NCBI GenBank assembly: GCA_021234155.1
Contig: JAJEKV010000042.1
Span: 2,977,257 to 3,041,256 of the forward strand
DNA: 64,000 nt
DNA from: Isoetes taiwanensis
Lineage: Eukaryota > Streptophyta > Lycopodiopsida > Isoetales > Isoetaceae
Reading direction: 5' to 3'
The notes under the pieces were generated by a model. The model had not been told where the DNA came from. It did not search any database and saw nothing but the letters and a program-made list of their open reading frames with translations. How positions within the stretch are numbered: position 1 is the stretch's first letter; every line of letters begins with the position of its first letter. Below are positions 21,591 to 31,489 of the stretch, piece by piece. Both the position numbers and the translations under genes were made by a program.

Positions 21591-22760
21591 GCCTCAAATT
21601 TTGTAAAATTTTGTAGAAGAATTAAAATTTTCATGTAATTGTGTTTCTTATTAATATAAAAGTCATTTTCCCTCTGTAAATTAGAAAAATGTTCTATGCT
21701 TGAAATGTAGGAAATAGAACCCAATCGTAGTAGAATTCGCCATAGCATGCCTAGAAACACCCCAGAAATCATGACTACAACAAAATTTTGGCAAAAAAAT
21801 CATCAAAAATGCAAAAAATTGGGCCAGTCGGGTGAGACCGCGCCAATGGCCTCTGCGTCCCCGACGCGGGCGCGTTTCGCGCGGATTCACCCGCCTACCC
21901 CAAAATCTTGCTTTTAGATGTCAGTTTTGCTCAAAATAAGTTGCTAGTTAGGTTAGAATTGGCCGAATTAGCTATATTAGCATCTTCAAATTCCCTAAAA
22001 CGGCCAAAAATTGGCCCAAAACAGGCCAACCGGGTGAGACCGCGCCAAACGCGTCTGCGTCCGCGACGCGGAGGCCATCCGCGCGGATTCACCCGGGTCA
22101 GCCCATCTTTGGCCCAAATTAGCCAAATTTGATCCAACAAATTGCCATGTAGTGTTTCTTGCTTTGTTTTGCTTAAGTTTGCACTTCATGGTAGTTCATT
22201 TGGACACCCAGAGCCATAGAACCAAGGTCGTCTTAGGTAAGCACCTTTTTGCACAAACCCCGAGGTCACCCATAGTCTATAAAAAAATAGGTCTCATTTG
22301 CCATTTTTCTTCCTCTGTAATCGCCTCCGGCCCCTTTAGGCGATTTTTCTCGACCCTCCACCGATCTTTGCAAGCCATTTTCTACACCCTTTCCCGCTCA
22401 ATGGCCCAAAGAACTTTGAGAGATGGTACAATGTTGCCAGCCATATCCATGTGCTTCCAAAGTAGATCAAGCCTTCTCGTGTTTGATCACTTGTTTGATC
22501 TTTCACGCAACTTTGACTAGAACACCCTACTACACGCATATTATGTGCCAATATGACCAGCAGGTCCCGCCTTTGGGAAGTTAGGATCGCCTCCTAGGGG
22601 AGGGAATTGGGTTTCCCTTGAGACACTTACCCAAGCCTTAGGTCGAGAGCCGGGCGGGGATCCCGAGGCAAGAAGCGCCTATGGGATAGGACTAGGACCA
22701 TGCCCGATTACATGACCCCGCAGACATAATAGGCATAGGTACCTTTTCGGCTGCAGGCAG
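21591..22760 (+). other. noncoding spacer of the LTR element with duplicated GC-rich hairpins
   Basis: Between the H3-like ORF and the gag region. It holds two 65-bp GC-rich foldbacks (21829-21893 and 22031-22095) in otherwise AT-rich sequence. The ORF at 22152-22520 has no recognised domain. Confidence 0.6.
21829..22095. repeat. pair of 65-bp GC-rich foldbacks, about 202 bp apart
   Basis: Each copy starts CGGGTGAGACCGCGCCAA and ends CGCGCGGATTCACCCG, so CGGGTGA pairs with TCACCCG and inner CG-rich arms pair again (GCGTC...GACGC). The flanks also match, so this is a local duplication of about 200 bp. The repeated fold suggests a structured RNA element such as a packaging, dimerisation or translation signal (inference). 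Confidence 0.75.
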
Positions 22761-22763
22761 CCC

Positions 22764-24560
22764 TTGCCCTCTTCATGCATTATAAGTCAATCAACAAAGC
22801 AGGGGGAACCCTCTGCTCAGCCCTTAGACTTAGCGCCACTTGATACCCGTAGGGTCCAGGATCAAATCCTGAATATAGAGTCCTCCGCCTACGAATATTA
22901 CGGCACGACGTCGGGCGCACCATCTCTACAGATCCATGAAGACTACGAGCAGCTAGGGGAGCAGAACCCAGAATGGGAGAGAGCGTGGAGGCAACAAGAA
23001 TGCGGAGATATGCGTTGAGGCATGACGACGACGCGGAGAACGCCTACCGATCCACCACCGGCATCACGGCCTTGTCGCCGATAGTCATCGACGGGGAGGA
23101 GTACATTTTTGCAAATGACATCCTCAATTTGTCCTATTGTCAGGAACAGGGTCTTCGAATCGACGAACTCTTGGGTATGATAGCACACGGAAGAGCAATG
23201 CACATCATCGACTACTCATACCGTGAGATCCCAAAGGAGCCGGGCGGAGAGACACTCTTATGTCGGGGGAGACAATGTCGGATATAGCAGCCCTATCGGC
23301 CAGATAAGGGAGATCTATCGACAGCCAGGAGCCTATCATCTCGCAGGAGGAGTTCCAGCAGATCTGAGCACACTCTACAAACCAGTGGAAGGGCCCAAGC
23401 TCGCCGCCACCGGGCCGAGAGCCAGAGCATGAGGGAAGGGTCCAAGAAAGATTAACTTGGACAACGCAACCAAGATGTGGAGGGATCATGAAGACCTTAT
23501 GGCGTGGATGCCTACGGGCGGCAGTACCAAAGGAAGGGGCACCGATCGCGAGGCGAGGGAAGGGCGCTGCACTTCGCTACTATCTTCCAGCCCTGGCCCG
23601 TGGGCAAATGATAGTCTTCCACAAGGAGTTCAGCCCAAGGGGGAAGAACTGTGGCACTTCTCATAGCGCCGGGCTTCGGGCAAAGGCAGCTCAAGATATA
23701 CGCCCATGCCGATCACATCATTCTTTTCAACGGCGGCCAAGGCTCCATTGCCTCGACTTTGCGAGAGGGCACTGAGGGATGCAACACTTTCTGGTAGCAA
23801 AGCAAAGACGTAACTCCCTGAACCGTAGAGATGGCCCGAAAGCACTTGAGGGAAGATCAACGAGGAACATCTTATGAACCCCGCAAAGGCCTCCGATTCA
23901 GTGGATGTCAAGAACTTCTTCAAGGGCTTTGGGAGGCCACTAAATAGTTGTAAAATTTTTAAGTTGTGCTAAATGTTTCTTGTACCCATTGTGCTAAGAT
24001 ATATCTACTTTATCATGTAATCCTTATGTATTAATGACTATTAACCGGTTTGTCAATATAAGGCTTTGTATGATTTCTTATAACTAAAGATAATTCAATT
24101 TGCAAGTAAAATTGATCAACATCTAACCCAAATAAAATGTATTGATGATCAATCCTTGCAAAGAAGGAACTCAAGTCGCGGGATCTCAAGATCAAGCACC
24201 ACCACGCAATTGGGTACCAAGGAATTTGTTTGGCGGGGAACAAGAAGATGTTGAGCGTGATATGTCACCGTGAGGCGGGCCAACGCAAGGTTGGTGCGCA
24301 GATGAGGAATCGATGCAACACCTCATCAACCGGGCGACACCTCTCATGAATGCACAGAAGATGGTCACCCACCTCCACCTTGTTTTCCGGGTGGTGACGA
24401 AGTCCCTCAGCAGGAAGGGGAGGGCAACCAGGGGAACATCAGGGATAGAAGAAGGAAGAGGAGCCCATCATCATCTAGCTCCAGCTCATCGCATGCTCTT
24501 CCGGTGAGGACGGCTCTAGTCCGACAAATACCGACACGCCTAAAGCAAGGAAAAGAGCAA
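22764..24560 (+). pseudogene. unassigned upstream part of gag region
   Basis: Several overlapping short frames look like one broken reading frame. Residues from 22764 (ESSAYEYYGTTSGAPSLQIHEDYEQL in part) continue after a frameshift at about 23000 into an ORF ending at 23287 (PIVIDGEEYIFANDIL, IDELLGMIAHGRAMHIIDY). At about 23660-23780 a frame reads KIYAHADHIILFNGGQG. I recognise no domain; it may be an N-terminal gag extension or another captured sequence. Multiple stops make it non-functional here. Confidence 0.4.
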
Positions 24561-25711
24561 GAAAGACAAAGTGATTATCGAAAAAGGTGGATAGTGCTAT
24601 GAGCAATGTATGGAAGACAAGGAAGCTCGGCCAGCCTCGTGGAAAGACAGATCGTGCATGGAGGTGAAGCATGGCTTGATGAAATGGAAGAATTTGGCAA
24701 CTCATACGGTATGAAAGACAAGGACATAGGGAAAGTTGCTACAGCTAACCTTATTGGACCGGCAAGGATCCGGGTGGAAGGGATATGCTAAATCCAACAA
24801 GTGAAGAGGAACAACTGCGCAGTTTAAGACCTTCAAAGAAGGCTTTCCGCGAAGCACTATGTGCCAAGGTCTCATACTAGTAGACGATTCGGCAGCTTTA
24901 CTGTGTTGAATCGTGGTAGCTTATCGCTGGCTAAATATACCGGAAGAATTTATGAGGCTCAGCTGAATGTTCCCCGAGTCTCAGAGAGGCAAGCCATGGA
25001 TACTTACATTGAGGGGTTGAACAGCAATATCAAGAGGCTTGTTAGAGCAATCAACCCAAGTCGATTCTTGCAGCCGAAGATAAAGCTATAAGTTTGGAGG
25101 AGGCACCAAAGAACTCCAGCAGAGAAGGGCCAACCTTCGGGGGCAAGAGTTCAGGGCAGGATCAGGGGCAATATCAGGGTAAGCAATCAGCAGCTACACC
25201 ATCAGGGAGTCAGCAGCAAGGTAAGGGTCAGAGCAAAGCTTTTGGGGACCGTAAGCCCACTGAATCGCATCGTGGGCAGCTCTCTTGCCGCCTCCTAGAC
25301 AAACCGGCCAAGGGAAAAGAGACAGAATGCATTGAGAAGAAGTTATGCTTCAGGTGCTTCCAGCCAGGGCACCGGACACATGATTGTCCATTCGTCATGC
25401 AGTCAGCCTTGGCAGAACTCTTGGATTGGGACTCCCCAACAGAAGCGGACGAGGACGATGACCAGCAGGAGGCCCAGGACTTCATAGATGGTGAGTGTCA
25501 CATATGTGCAAACATTGAGTCAGATGATATAGAGAATCAGTCAACTGTCATCGCGGCTGATGGGATCATAGATAGTAATCCTTATGTAGTCCTCATAGAT
25601 ACAGGTAGCTCTCATAATTTTGCATCTCCTAGATTGGCTGCTCTAATGAAGAATAAGGTATTGAAGTCTAAGCCAAGGCCAGTAGCTATGGCCAAACGGG
25701 CGCCATTCTAA
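24560..25711 (+). pseudogene. gag (capsid and zinc knuckle)
   Basis: A capsid-like C terminus (VSERQAMDTYIEGLNSNIKR followed by VRAINP) at about 24960-25070 matches the retrotransposon Gag pattern. After a frameshift, a CCHC zinc knuckle C-x2-C-x4-H-x4-C occurs at 25346-25387 (CFRCFQPGHRTHDC). Gag packages element RNA in particles. The reading frame changes between the two and several stops lie upstream, so this copy cannot make Gag. Confidence 0.8.
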
Positions 25712-26197
25712 CACACTAAGGGGAGGAGGATCACCTTTGACATAGACCTTAGTGGGGCTAAGTGGCCGATGGGAGCAGAAGTCATGGACATCGGAAGATA
25801 TGATTTGATAGTGGGGATGGAATTTTTGAAGCCAGCCAAAGCCATGATTGATTGCGACCGGAATGAAGTCACCATGACGGCACCAGACGGCAGCAAGTTG
25901 ATAGTGAAAGGTAAGAAGCTAGATTCTCCTATGCAGTGTATTTCTTTGAAGCAGCTAAGGAAGAGTATAGAAAGGAATAAGGTGGATTACATCTTGAGGA
26001 TGGAATCAGTGGAGCCAGGCAGGCAGGATGGAAGTGACACAAAGGGAAATCAGCTGCCCAGGCAGATAGCAAGGCTTATTTCAGAGTTCAAGGATGTATT
26101 TCCGGATGAAATCCGGCAGCTGCCACCTTATAGGGGTGTGGAATGTGAGATCACATTGGCTCCGGATGCGAAGCCTACCAAGAAGAAAGCCATATAG
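25586..26197 (+). pseudogene. aspartic protease and pol linker
   Basis: The catalytic motif DTGSSHNF lies at 25598-25621, the active site of retroviral-type aspartic proteases that process Gag-Pol. A TAA at about 25709 interrupts the frame; the continuing frame (25769-26197) carries GRYDLIVGMEFL, the second conserved block of the protease fold, and FKDVFPDEI, the usual linker to RT. Confidence 0.85.
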
Positions 26198-26995
26198 AAT
26201 GAGCATCCTGAATTGGATCGAGCTCAAGAAACAACCGCAGGAATTGCTCGAAGCTTGGATTTATAAGAGCAAGTGTGTCTCCTTCGAGCACCTATACTCT
26301 TTGTCAAGAAGAAAGATGGAAGCTTAAGAATGTGATAGACTATCGCCCGACTTTAATAAGCGTGACGATAAAGAATAAGTATGCATTGCCAAGGGCGGAT
26401 GACCTAATGGATCAGCTACAAGGAGCAAAGGTATTCTCTAAGATTGATTTGAGATCAGGATACCATCAGATAAGAATAAAAGAAGAGGACATCCATAAGA
26501 CTGCTTTCAGAACGCGGTATGGTCATTTTGAGTTTACAGTAATGCCCTTTGGATTGTCGAACGCTCCCGCAACATTTATGCGCCTTATGAACGACATCTT
26601 CAGAGACTTCTTGGATGAGTTTGTTATTGTCTTCTTCGACGACATCCTAATCTACAAGAAGTCCCTTTGAAGAGCATTGTCAAGATCTCATGAAAGTGTT
26701 GGAGAAGTTGAGACGCCATGGGTTGTATGGGAAGCTCTCTAAGTGCCACTTCGCAACAGGCGGGTGGAGTACTTGGGGCATGTAGTAACATCCGAGGGAA
26801 TCTCCACGCATCCATCTAAGATTGAGGCAATAGTTGATTGGCCAGCCCAAGGAATGTGGCGAAGTAAGAAGCTTTCTCGGTTGGCGGGATACTACGTAAA
26901 AGTTCGCGGAAGGACTTTGCTAAGTGGGCGCCCCTCCGGCCGGACCTCACTAAGGCCAAGAAGATTAAGGATTGGGCTAGCCATTGGCTAGAGAA
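26198..26995 (+). pseudogene. reverse transcriptase (Ty3/gypsy)
   Basis: FVKKKDGS is seen before a frameshift at about 26330. Then [13 protein letters not shown] (palm, first Asp), [20 protein letters not shown] (motif B region) and VFFDDILIY (catalytic Asp pair) are open to 26668. After a further frameshift, VEYLGHVVTSEGI at about 26770 marks the thumb/connection. The motifs are all present but the frame is broken at least three times. Confidence 0.9.
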
Positions 26996-27833
26996 AGTCC
27001 AAGCTTCTTTTGAGAAGCTTAAAGAGGCCTTAACACAACAAGAGTGCTTGTTCTCCCGATCCGAAAGTAAGGATAAGTTGGTAGCAACAGATGCAAGCAA
27101 GATAGCAACGGGGCAGTCTTGATGCAAGAAGGAAGGGTAGCCGCCACCACTCAAAGAAGATGAACGACGCCGAAAGCAACGCTACCCAACCCATGATCAG
27201 GAGCGCTAGCCATTGTCGTGGCATTGAGGATATGGAGGCATTATCTGGCGGGAAGGAAGTTTCAGTTGGATACCGATCACCGTGAGCCTTCAAGATCTTT
27301 TCACCCACCACTCCTCAACTTAAGGCAAAGGAGGTGGATGGAATTCCTTGAGGAATATGATTTTGATATTATATATAAGCCGGTAAGCTTAATGTTGTAG
27401 CAGATGCCCTCTCCAGGAGACCATTTCGCACAAGGACGCATTGTAATGCGATTTCCACTCTTTTCGAAAGTGAGTTTGGCAAGAAGATTGAGGAGTCCTT
27501 GCCAACCCCATGTGGACTTCAAGGAGGTATGGGGAAAGCCTTTCCAAGGAAGCCGTAACGGATAAGGAGCGGGAAGCCTTCAAGCATTATAAGAAGGAAG
27601 GCAACATGTTGTATCACAAGCATAAGTTGTGTGTGCCCGAATCATCGTGGGTAAGGAAGCTAATTCTTCATGACACACATAACAGCCCAATAGCAGGGCA
27701 TGCCTGGCTTCATGAAGACCTATTTCAAGATTCGAAGTAGCTACTCGCCAGGAATGAAGAGGCGATAGCCGCATATATTCGGGATTGCCGCTATGTCGCC
27801 AGACCAAAGCGGAGCAACTTCGATTCCGGTGCT
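26996..27833 (+). pseudogene. RNase H and integrase N-terminal zinc domain, broken
   Basis: RNase H motifs are spread over three frames: LVATDAS (first Asp) at about 27077, LDTDH at about 27266, and QRRWMEFLEEYDFDIIYKP at about 27330-27390. The integrase HHCC region appears as KLILHDTHNSPIAGHAW at about 27655-27705 and a later Cys-containing piece. Frameshifts and stops separate them from the integrase core. Confidence 0.75.
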
Positions 27834-29126
27834 TTGGAGCCATTGGGGGTGCCAAATGCAAAGTGGGAGGTCATAAGCATGGATTTCATCACAGGTCTCC
27901 CTAGAACTCTTCGAGGCAAGGATGCATTGATGGTGGTCGTAGATAAGTTATCTAAGATGGCACATTTTGTGCCTTGCAAGATTACCGACACCGCATTAGA
28001 TACTGCCAAGTTATTCGTAAGGGAGATTTTCAGACTCCATGGCATGCCTCGGGAGATAATATCTGATAGGGATTCCAAGTTTATGAGTGCCTTCTGGCAG
28101 GACCTCTTCAGCACCATTCAGACGAAGCTCTCCATGAGTACGGCATATCATCCCCAAACAGATGGCCAGACGGAAAGGACGAATCGGATCATTGAAGACA
28201 TGCTTCGAAGCTATGTGTGGAACAAGCAGTCCAAGTGGGATGAGTACATTCACTTGGTGGAATTCGCCTACAACAGTGCCAAGCAGGAGTCATCTCAGAT
28301 GTCTCCTTTCATGGTGAATTACGGGTACCAGTGCTTAACCCCGGATACCTGGCACAATCCTGTGTCCAAGGTAGAAGTGTCCCAGCAGATGTTAGGGGAT
28401 ATGCAGCAGCTAGTAGAGGAAGTAAGGGGTTATTTATTGGCAGCAAGAAGTCGGCAGAAGAGTGTAGCCGACAAGCACAGGACCGTAAGGGAGTTTAAGG
28501 TGGGCGATACCGTTTGGTTGAAGATCAAGGTGAAGCAAGCCAAGCTGCGGATTGGGAGCTGCAAGAAGCTGGCCCCTAGGTGGGCTGGGCCGTTCAAGAT
28601 TTTGGAGAGAGTGGGCTCTCAAGCCTACAAGTTGGATCTTCCAGCCCATCTTAGGGTCCACAAGGTCTTCCACGTAAGTTTATTAAAGAGGCACAATCCT
28701 AACCCTGAGGAGGTTTTGGATACTCCAACTTTGTTAGAAATGACGGAGGAGCAAGTAGAAATAGTGCATGAATTGCTTCTTGATAAGTCATTCAAGAAGA
28801 CTAGGAGGTCCCAGTTCCTCCAATATTTGGTTAAGTGGAAGCACTTACCCGTGGAAGATGCGACATGGGTATTGAAGCAAGACTTGGAGAAGCAATACCC
28901 AGAGTTTATGAAGGAGTTTGATGGGCGAAGTCGTCTCCAGACTTGGTCAATTCCCGACTCTGCCCGGTGGTTAGCTAGTATGTTGTTAGTTAGTTTTAAG
29001 CCCGGGCGATGCATTCTAGTTACTAGGGTGCATGTGCCAGAACCTTGGATCGTGTGGGCGATGATGGGATACGCCTTTAGGGCATTCTCTAGGCCACACG
29101 CAGCAAGAGGTGCGCATGACCATTAG
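27834..29126 (+). CDS. integrase core with C-terminal chromodomain (3' part of pol)
   Basis: A 430-residue open frame, part of pol rather than a separate gene. The integrase catalytic triad is visible: Asp in SMDFITGLP (27882), Asp in ISDRDSKF (28064) and Glu in DGQTERTNR (28173). A GPF-like C-terminal block (RWAGPFKILERVGSQAYKL) follows. A chromodomain lies at about 28745-28925 (VEIVHELLLD ... FLQYLVKWKHLPVEDATW). Of the usual aromatic cage only the Trp of VKW is clear; the first aromatic is replaced by Val/Ile, as in the divergent group of plant chromoviruses. Integrase inserts the cDNA, and the chromodomain can steer it to histone-marked chromatin. It continues upstream frames that are broken in this copy. 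Confidence 0.92.
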   Translation: MEPLGVPNAKWEVISMDFITGLPRTLRGKDALMVVVDKLSKMAHFVPCKITDTALDTAKLFVREIFRLHGMPREIISDRDSKFMSAFWQDLFSTIQTKLSMSTAYHPQTDGQTERTNRIIEDMLRSYVWNKQSKWDEYIHLVEFAYNSAKQESSQMSPFMVNYGYQCLTPDTWHNPVSKVEVSQQMLGDMQQLVEEVRGYLLAARSRQKSVADKHRTVREFKVGDTVWLKIKVKQAKLRIGSCKKLAPRWAGPFKILERVGSQAYKLDLPAHLRVHKVFHVSLLKRHNPNPEEVLDTPTLLEMTEEQVEIVHELLLDKSFKKTRRSQFLQYLVKWKHLPVEDATWVLKQDLEKQYPEFMKEFDGRSRLQTWSIPDSARWLASMLLVSFKPGRCILVTRVHVPEPWIVWAMMGYAFRAFSRPHAARGAHDH

Positions 29127-29837
29127 GGTCATGTGAGTGAGGAATGAGGCATGGTGGGCGATGATGGGACATCGACGGATGATCTCTATGCCACGCGCGG
29201 GTACGCACACCGGCCGTAGGAGGGTCATGGTGAGGCTTAAGTGATCATCGCGCTGATGATGGGATGGTGAGGCGTTCCCCTAGCTGAAACCCTCGGGGGC
29301 ATGATGCATCGGGTGTACTCGATCAGGGGGATCGCGTGTACAAGGTAGCACTCGATCATGGGCAATGATGGGAGCATCTTAAATGATCCCTAAGCTCAAA
29401 TCGAAAGGGCCATGATCTTGGGCAAGGTAGTAGGACAACCTTGAGCCGTGGTTTCGACTCAAGGAGGTAAGGGGGTGGTCCCTTAAAACCACAAATTATT
29501 AACTAAACTAACGTAATGTGCTCCTTTTGCAGGCAAGTAGAAGGAGGACTTCAACGAGGAGCGCGTTACGAGAAGATACGGGGAGCCATAATTAGATTAT
29601 GAACCCTAATAACTCTTATAATAGTATTTTGAATTATTATAAGAAATAACGATGTTAAGGCTATATAATTTTGTATAAGTACAAATATGGCCTAAAATTT
29701 TGACTTGAACTAATAAAACTTGATTGCTAAACTAAACTAAAGATTATGACATGTTGTTGATGTGTTGCAGGCATAAGGTAGGTTCGTCACCTTTAGCCTT
29801 AATGCCGAGGACAAAGATTGTCCTAAGGGGGGGAGAA
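29127..29837 (+). other. 3' untranslated region and polypurine tract of the LTR element
   Basis: Noncoding, with ATGATGGG-type repeats between 29050 and 29360. It ends in the purine run AAGGGGGGGAGAA (29825-29837) directly before the 3' LTR, the primer site for plus-strand DNA synthesis. Confidence 0.85.
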
Positions 29838-31479
29838 TGTGACGGTCCAAGGGAATATACGCCATAAATACGTATATTCCTGGATCCGTCACCATACAAG
29901 TCTATCTTTATAGCCTTGTATACCATAGATTGTGGCACTAGGGGGCATGGCTAAGTTATTCTTATAACTTAGCCAACCATAGGTTAAGCCATTATCCACG
30001 TGGCCTTAACCTATTGGGGCACGCCACACACGGACTCACCCGATTGGTGCCACGTGGCATCCTAGGTGGACCTAACTTATATAGGCATAAACCCTAACCC
30101 TAGACCTCTTTCCAGCCCTAGCACCCCGAGACTCACCTACTTGTTCGAAACCCCGTTTCGAACATCGTTCGTTGTGGCATAGGCTGGTGCAGCAGCCCCA
30201 GCAGGGTAGACCCGTTCTTGGAGTAGGAACAGCAGCTTGTGAGTCGAAGACCATGGAGGTAGGATGATCGGAGGGAGAGCATCAGGAGCAGGTATGTAGG
30301 ATAGTAGTTGTGATAGCTCATCTGGGATTAGCATTCCAGATGTGCTAGTATTTTGTATCTAGAGTAGAGCCATCCTAGAACCCATATTCAACATCTTGAA
30401 CCCTAATCAAGGAACCCTAACTATTAGTTAGTTGTATGATTAGGTTAAGATGTTCTTCTTATGATTATTCTCATGATGTGATGATTATGTGATGTTGGTT
30501 GATCATGTTTGCTCCTCTTGTATTGGGAAGGGGGGTAGAGACCTAGGGCCATATGTAGTATGTTCCTAGAGTAGATCCCTTAGTTCCTATTAGTTGCGGC
30601 CTGTGCATAGGAGCCCACCCGGCTATTGAGGCTATGATATGACTCAGCACCAGATAACGGGGCTAGAGGGAAAGTGGAGGGAGGATCCCTGCCGAGTGGG
30701 GGCTTCGGGGGATCCCATAGTGGGCTAGGCTTATGGTCGGTCACTTCGTGTGGGCCGAGCATGGGTCCGACACCTCCTGGGGCAATGGTGTTGCCCTGCC
30801 TCTCGAGAGCTGCAAGTGCTGGCTTGGCTCTCGTTTTGGGGGGTTCAGTCGGGTACGAATCGTGTGTCGCCACGATTCTCTAGCCGCCCACGGCACCTCT
30901 AGACCCTGGGAGGGGGAGATGCAACCCTTCCTGCCTCATCGGACCCGGGGGAGATGCAACCGAGTAGTCCTGGATGGGTGATGCCATGGGATTATGTGAT
31001 CAGGAAGGCTAGAGTCCCTGTCGAGCCTGATCTAGCCCGGCTCCGCAAAGTATGCATGAGGGGCGGATGGAGTGGTCAACCCTAGCCATTGTTCTATGCC
31101 AGCCCTCGCCATTGCCATGACTCGGTCCGCTCTATCTTGAGGCCTAGCGGTCGGTCATCCTCCCTTACAGTCCGAAAGGGGGGTAGGAGCTCTCATGTTT
31201 TATGGTTCGCGGATTATCATCTTTGCCTTGGTTTATGTGTGATGCACTACCCTTGAGGTAGTATTTGTATATGTTGATGCTAGTTCTCGACGTTATTATC
31301 GCTTCTGTTATAGGAGCCCATAGGGAAGGGGGCGCCAAGAAGACACATTGTTCCCTTCCGCACTAAGAGTCACCTCAGAGTGCGGGGTAGACGAAGGGCC
31401 CATGCGGTTGTTGAGCCGGATGGGGGATTTCCTGCCGAGTGTACGGCCGGGCGCCGTATGTTTAGCATGGAGCGTCACA
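29838..31479 (+). repeat. 3' LTR
   Basis: Begins TGTGACGGTCC, ends GCGTCACA, and is followed by the AAATC target duplicate. It carries the same hairpins, G-boxes, TATA and telo-box as the 5' LTR. Differences from the 5' LTR cluster in GC-rich parts, such as 30180-30265 and 30690-31340. Confidence 0.97.
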
Positions 31480-31489
31480 AAATCCTTGC

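Larger units (their letters stand above)
18269..31479 (+). mobile_element. complete Ty3/gypsy chromovirus-type LTR retrotransposon carrying a histone H3 ORF
   Basis: The element is 13.2 kb with two LTRs of about 1.64 kb (TG...CA ends). It is flanked by the perfect target duplication AAATC (18264-18268 and 31480-31484). A primer-binding site follows the 5' LTR and a polypurine tract precedes the 3' LTR. The internal order is histone H3-like ORF, GC-rich paired hairpins, gag, protease, RT, RNase H, integrase, chromodomain. Integrase downstream of RT and the C-terminal chromodomain identify it as a Ty3/gypsy chromovirus. gag, protease, RT and RNase H contain stops and frameshifts; the H3-like ORF and integrase/chromodomain are open. 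Long identical stretches between the LTRs indicate a recent insertion. Confidence 0.97.
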
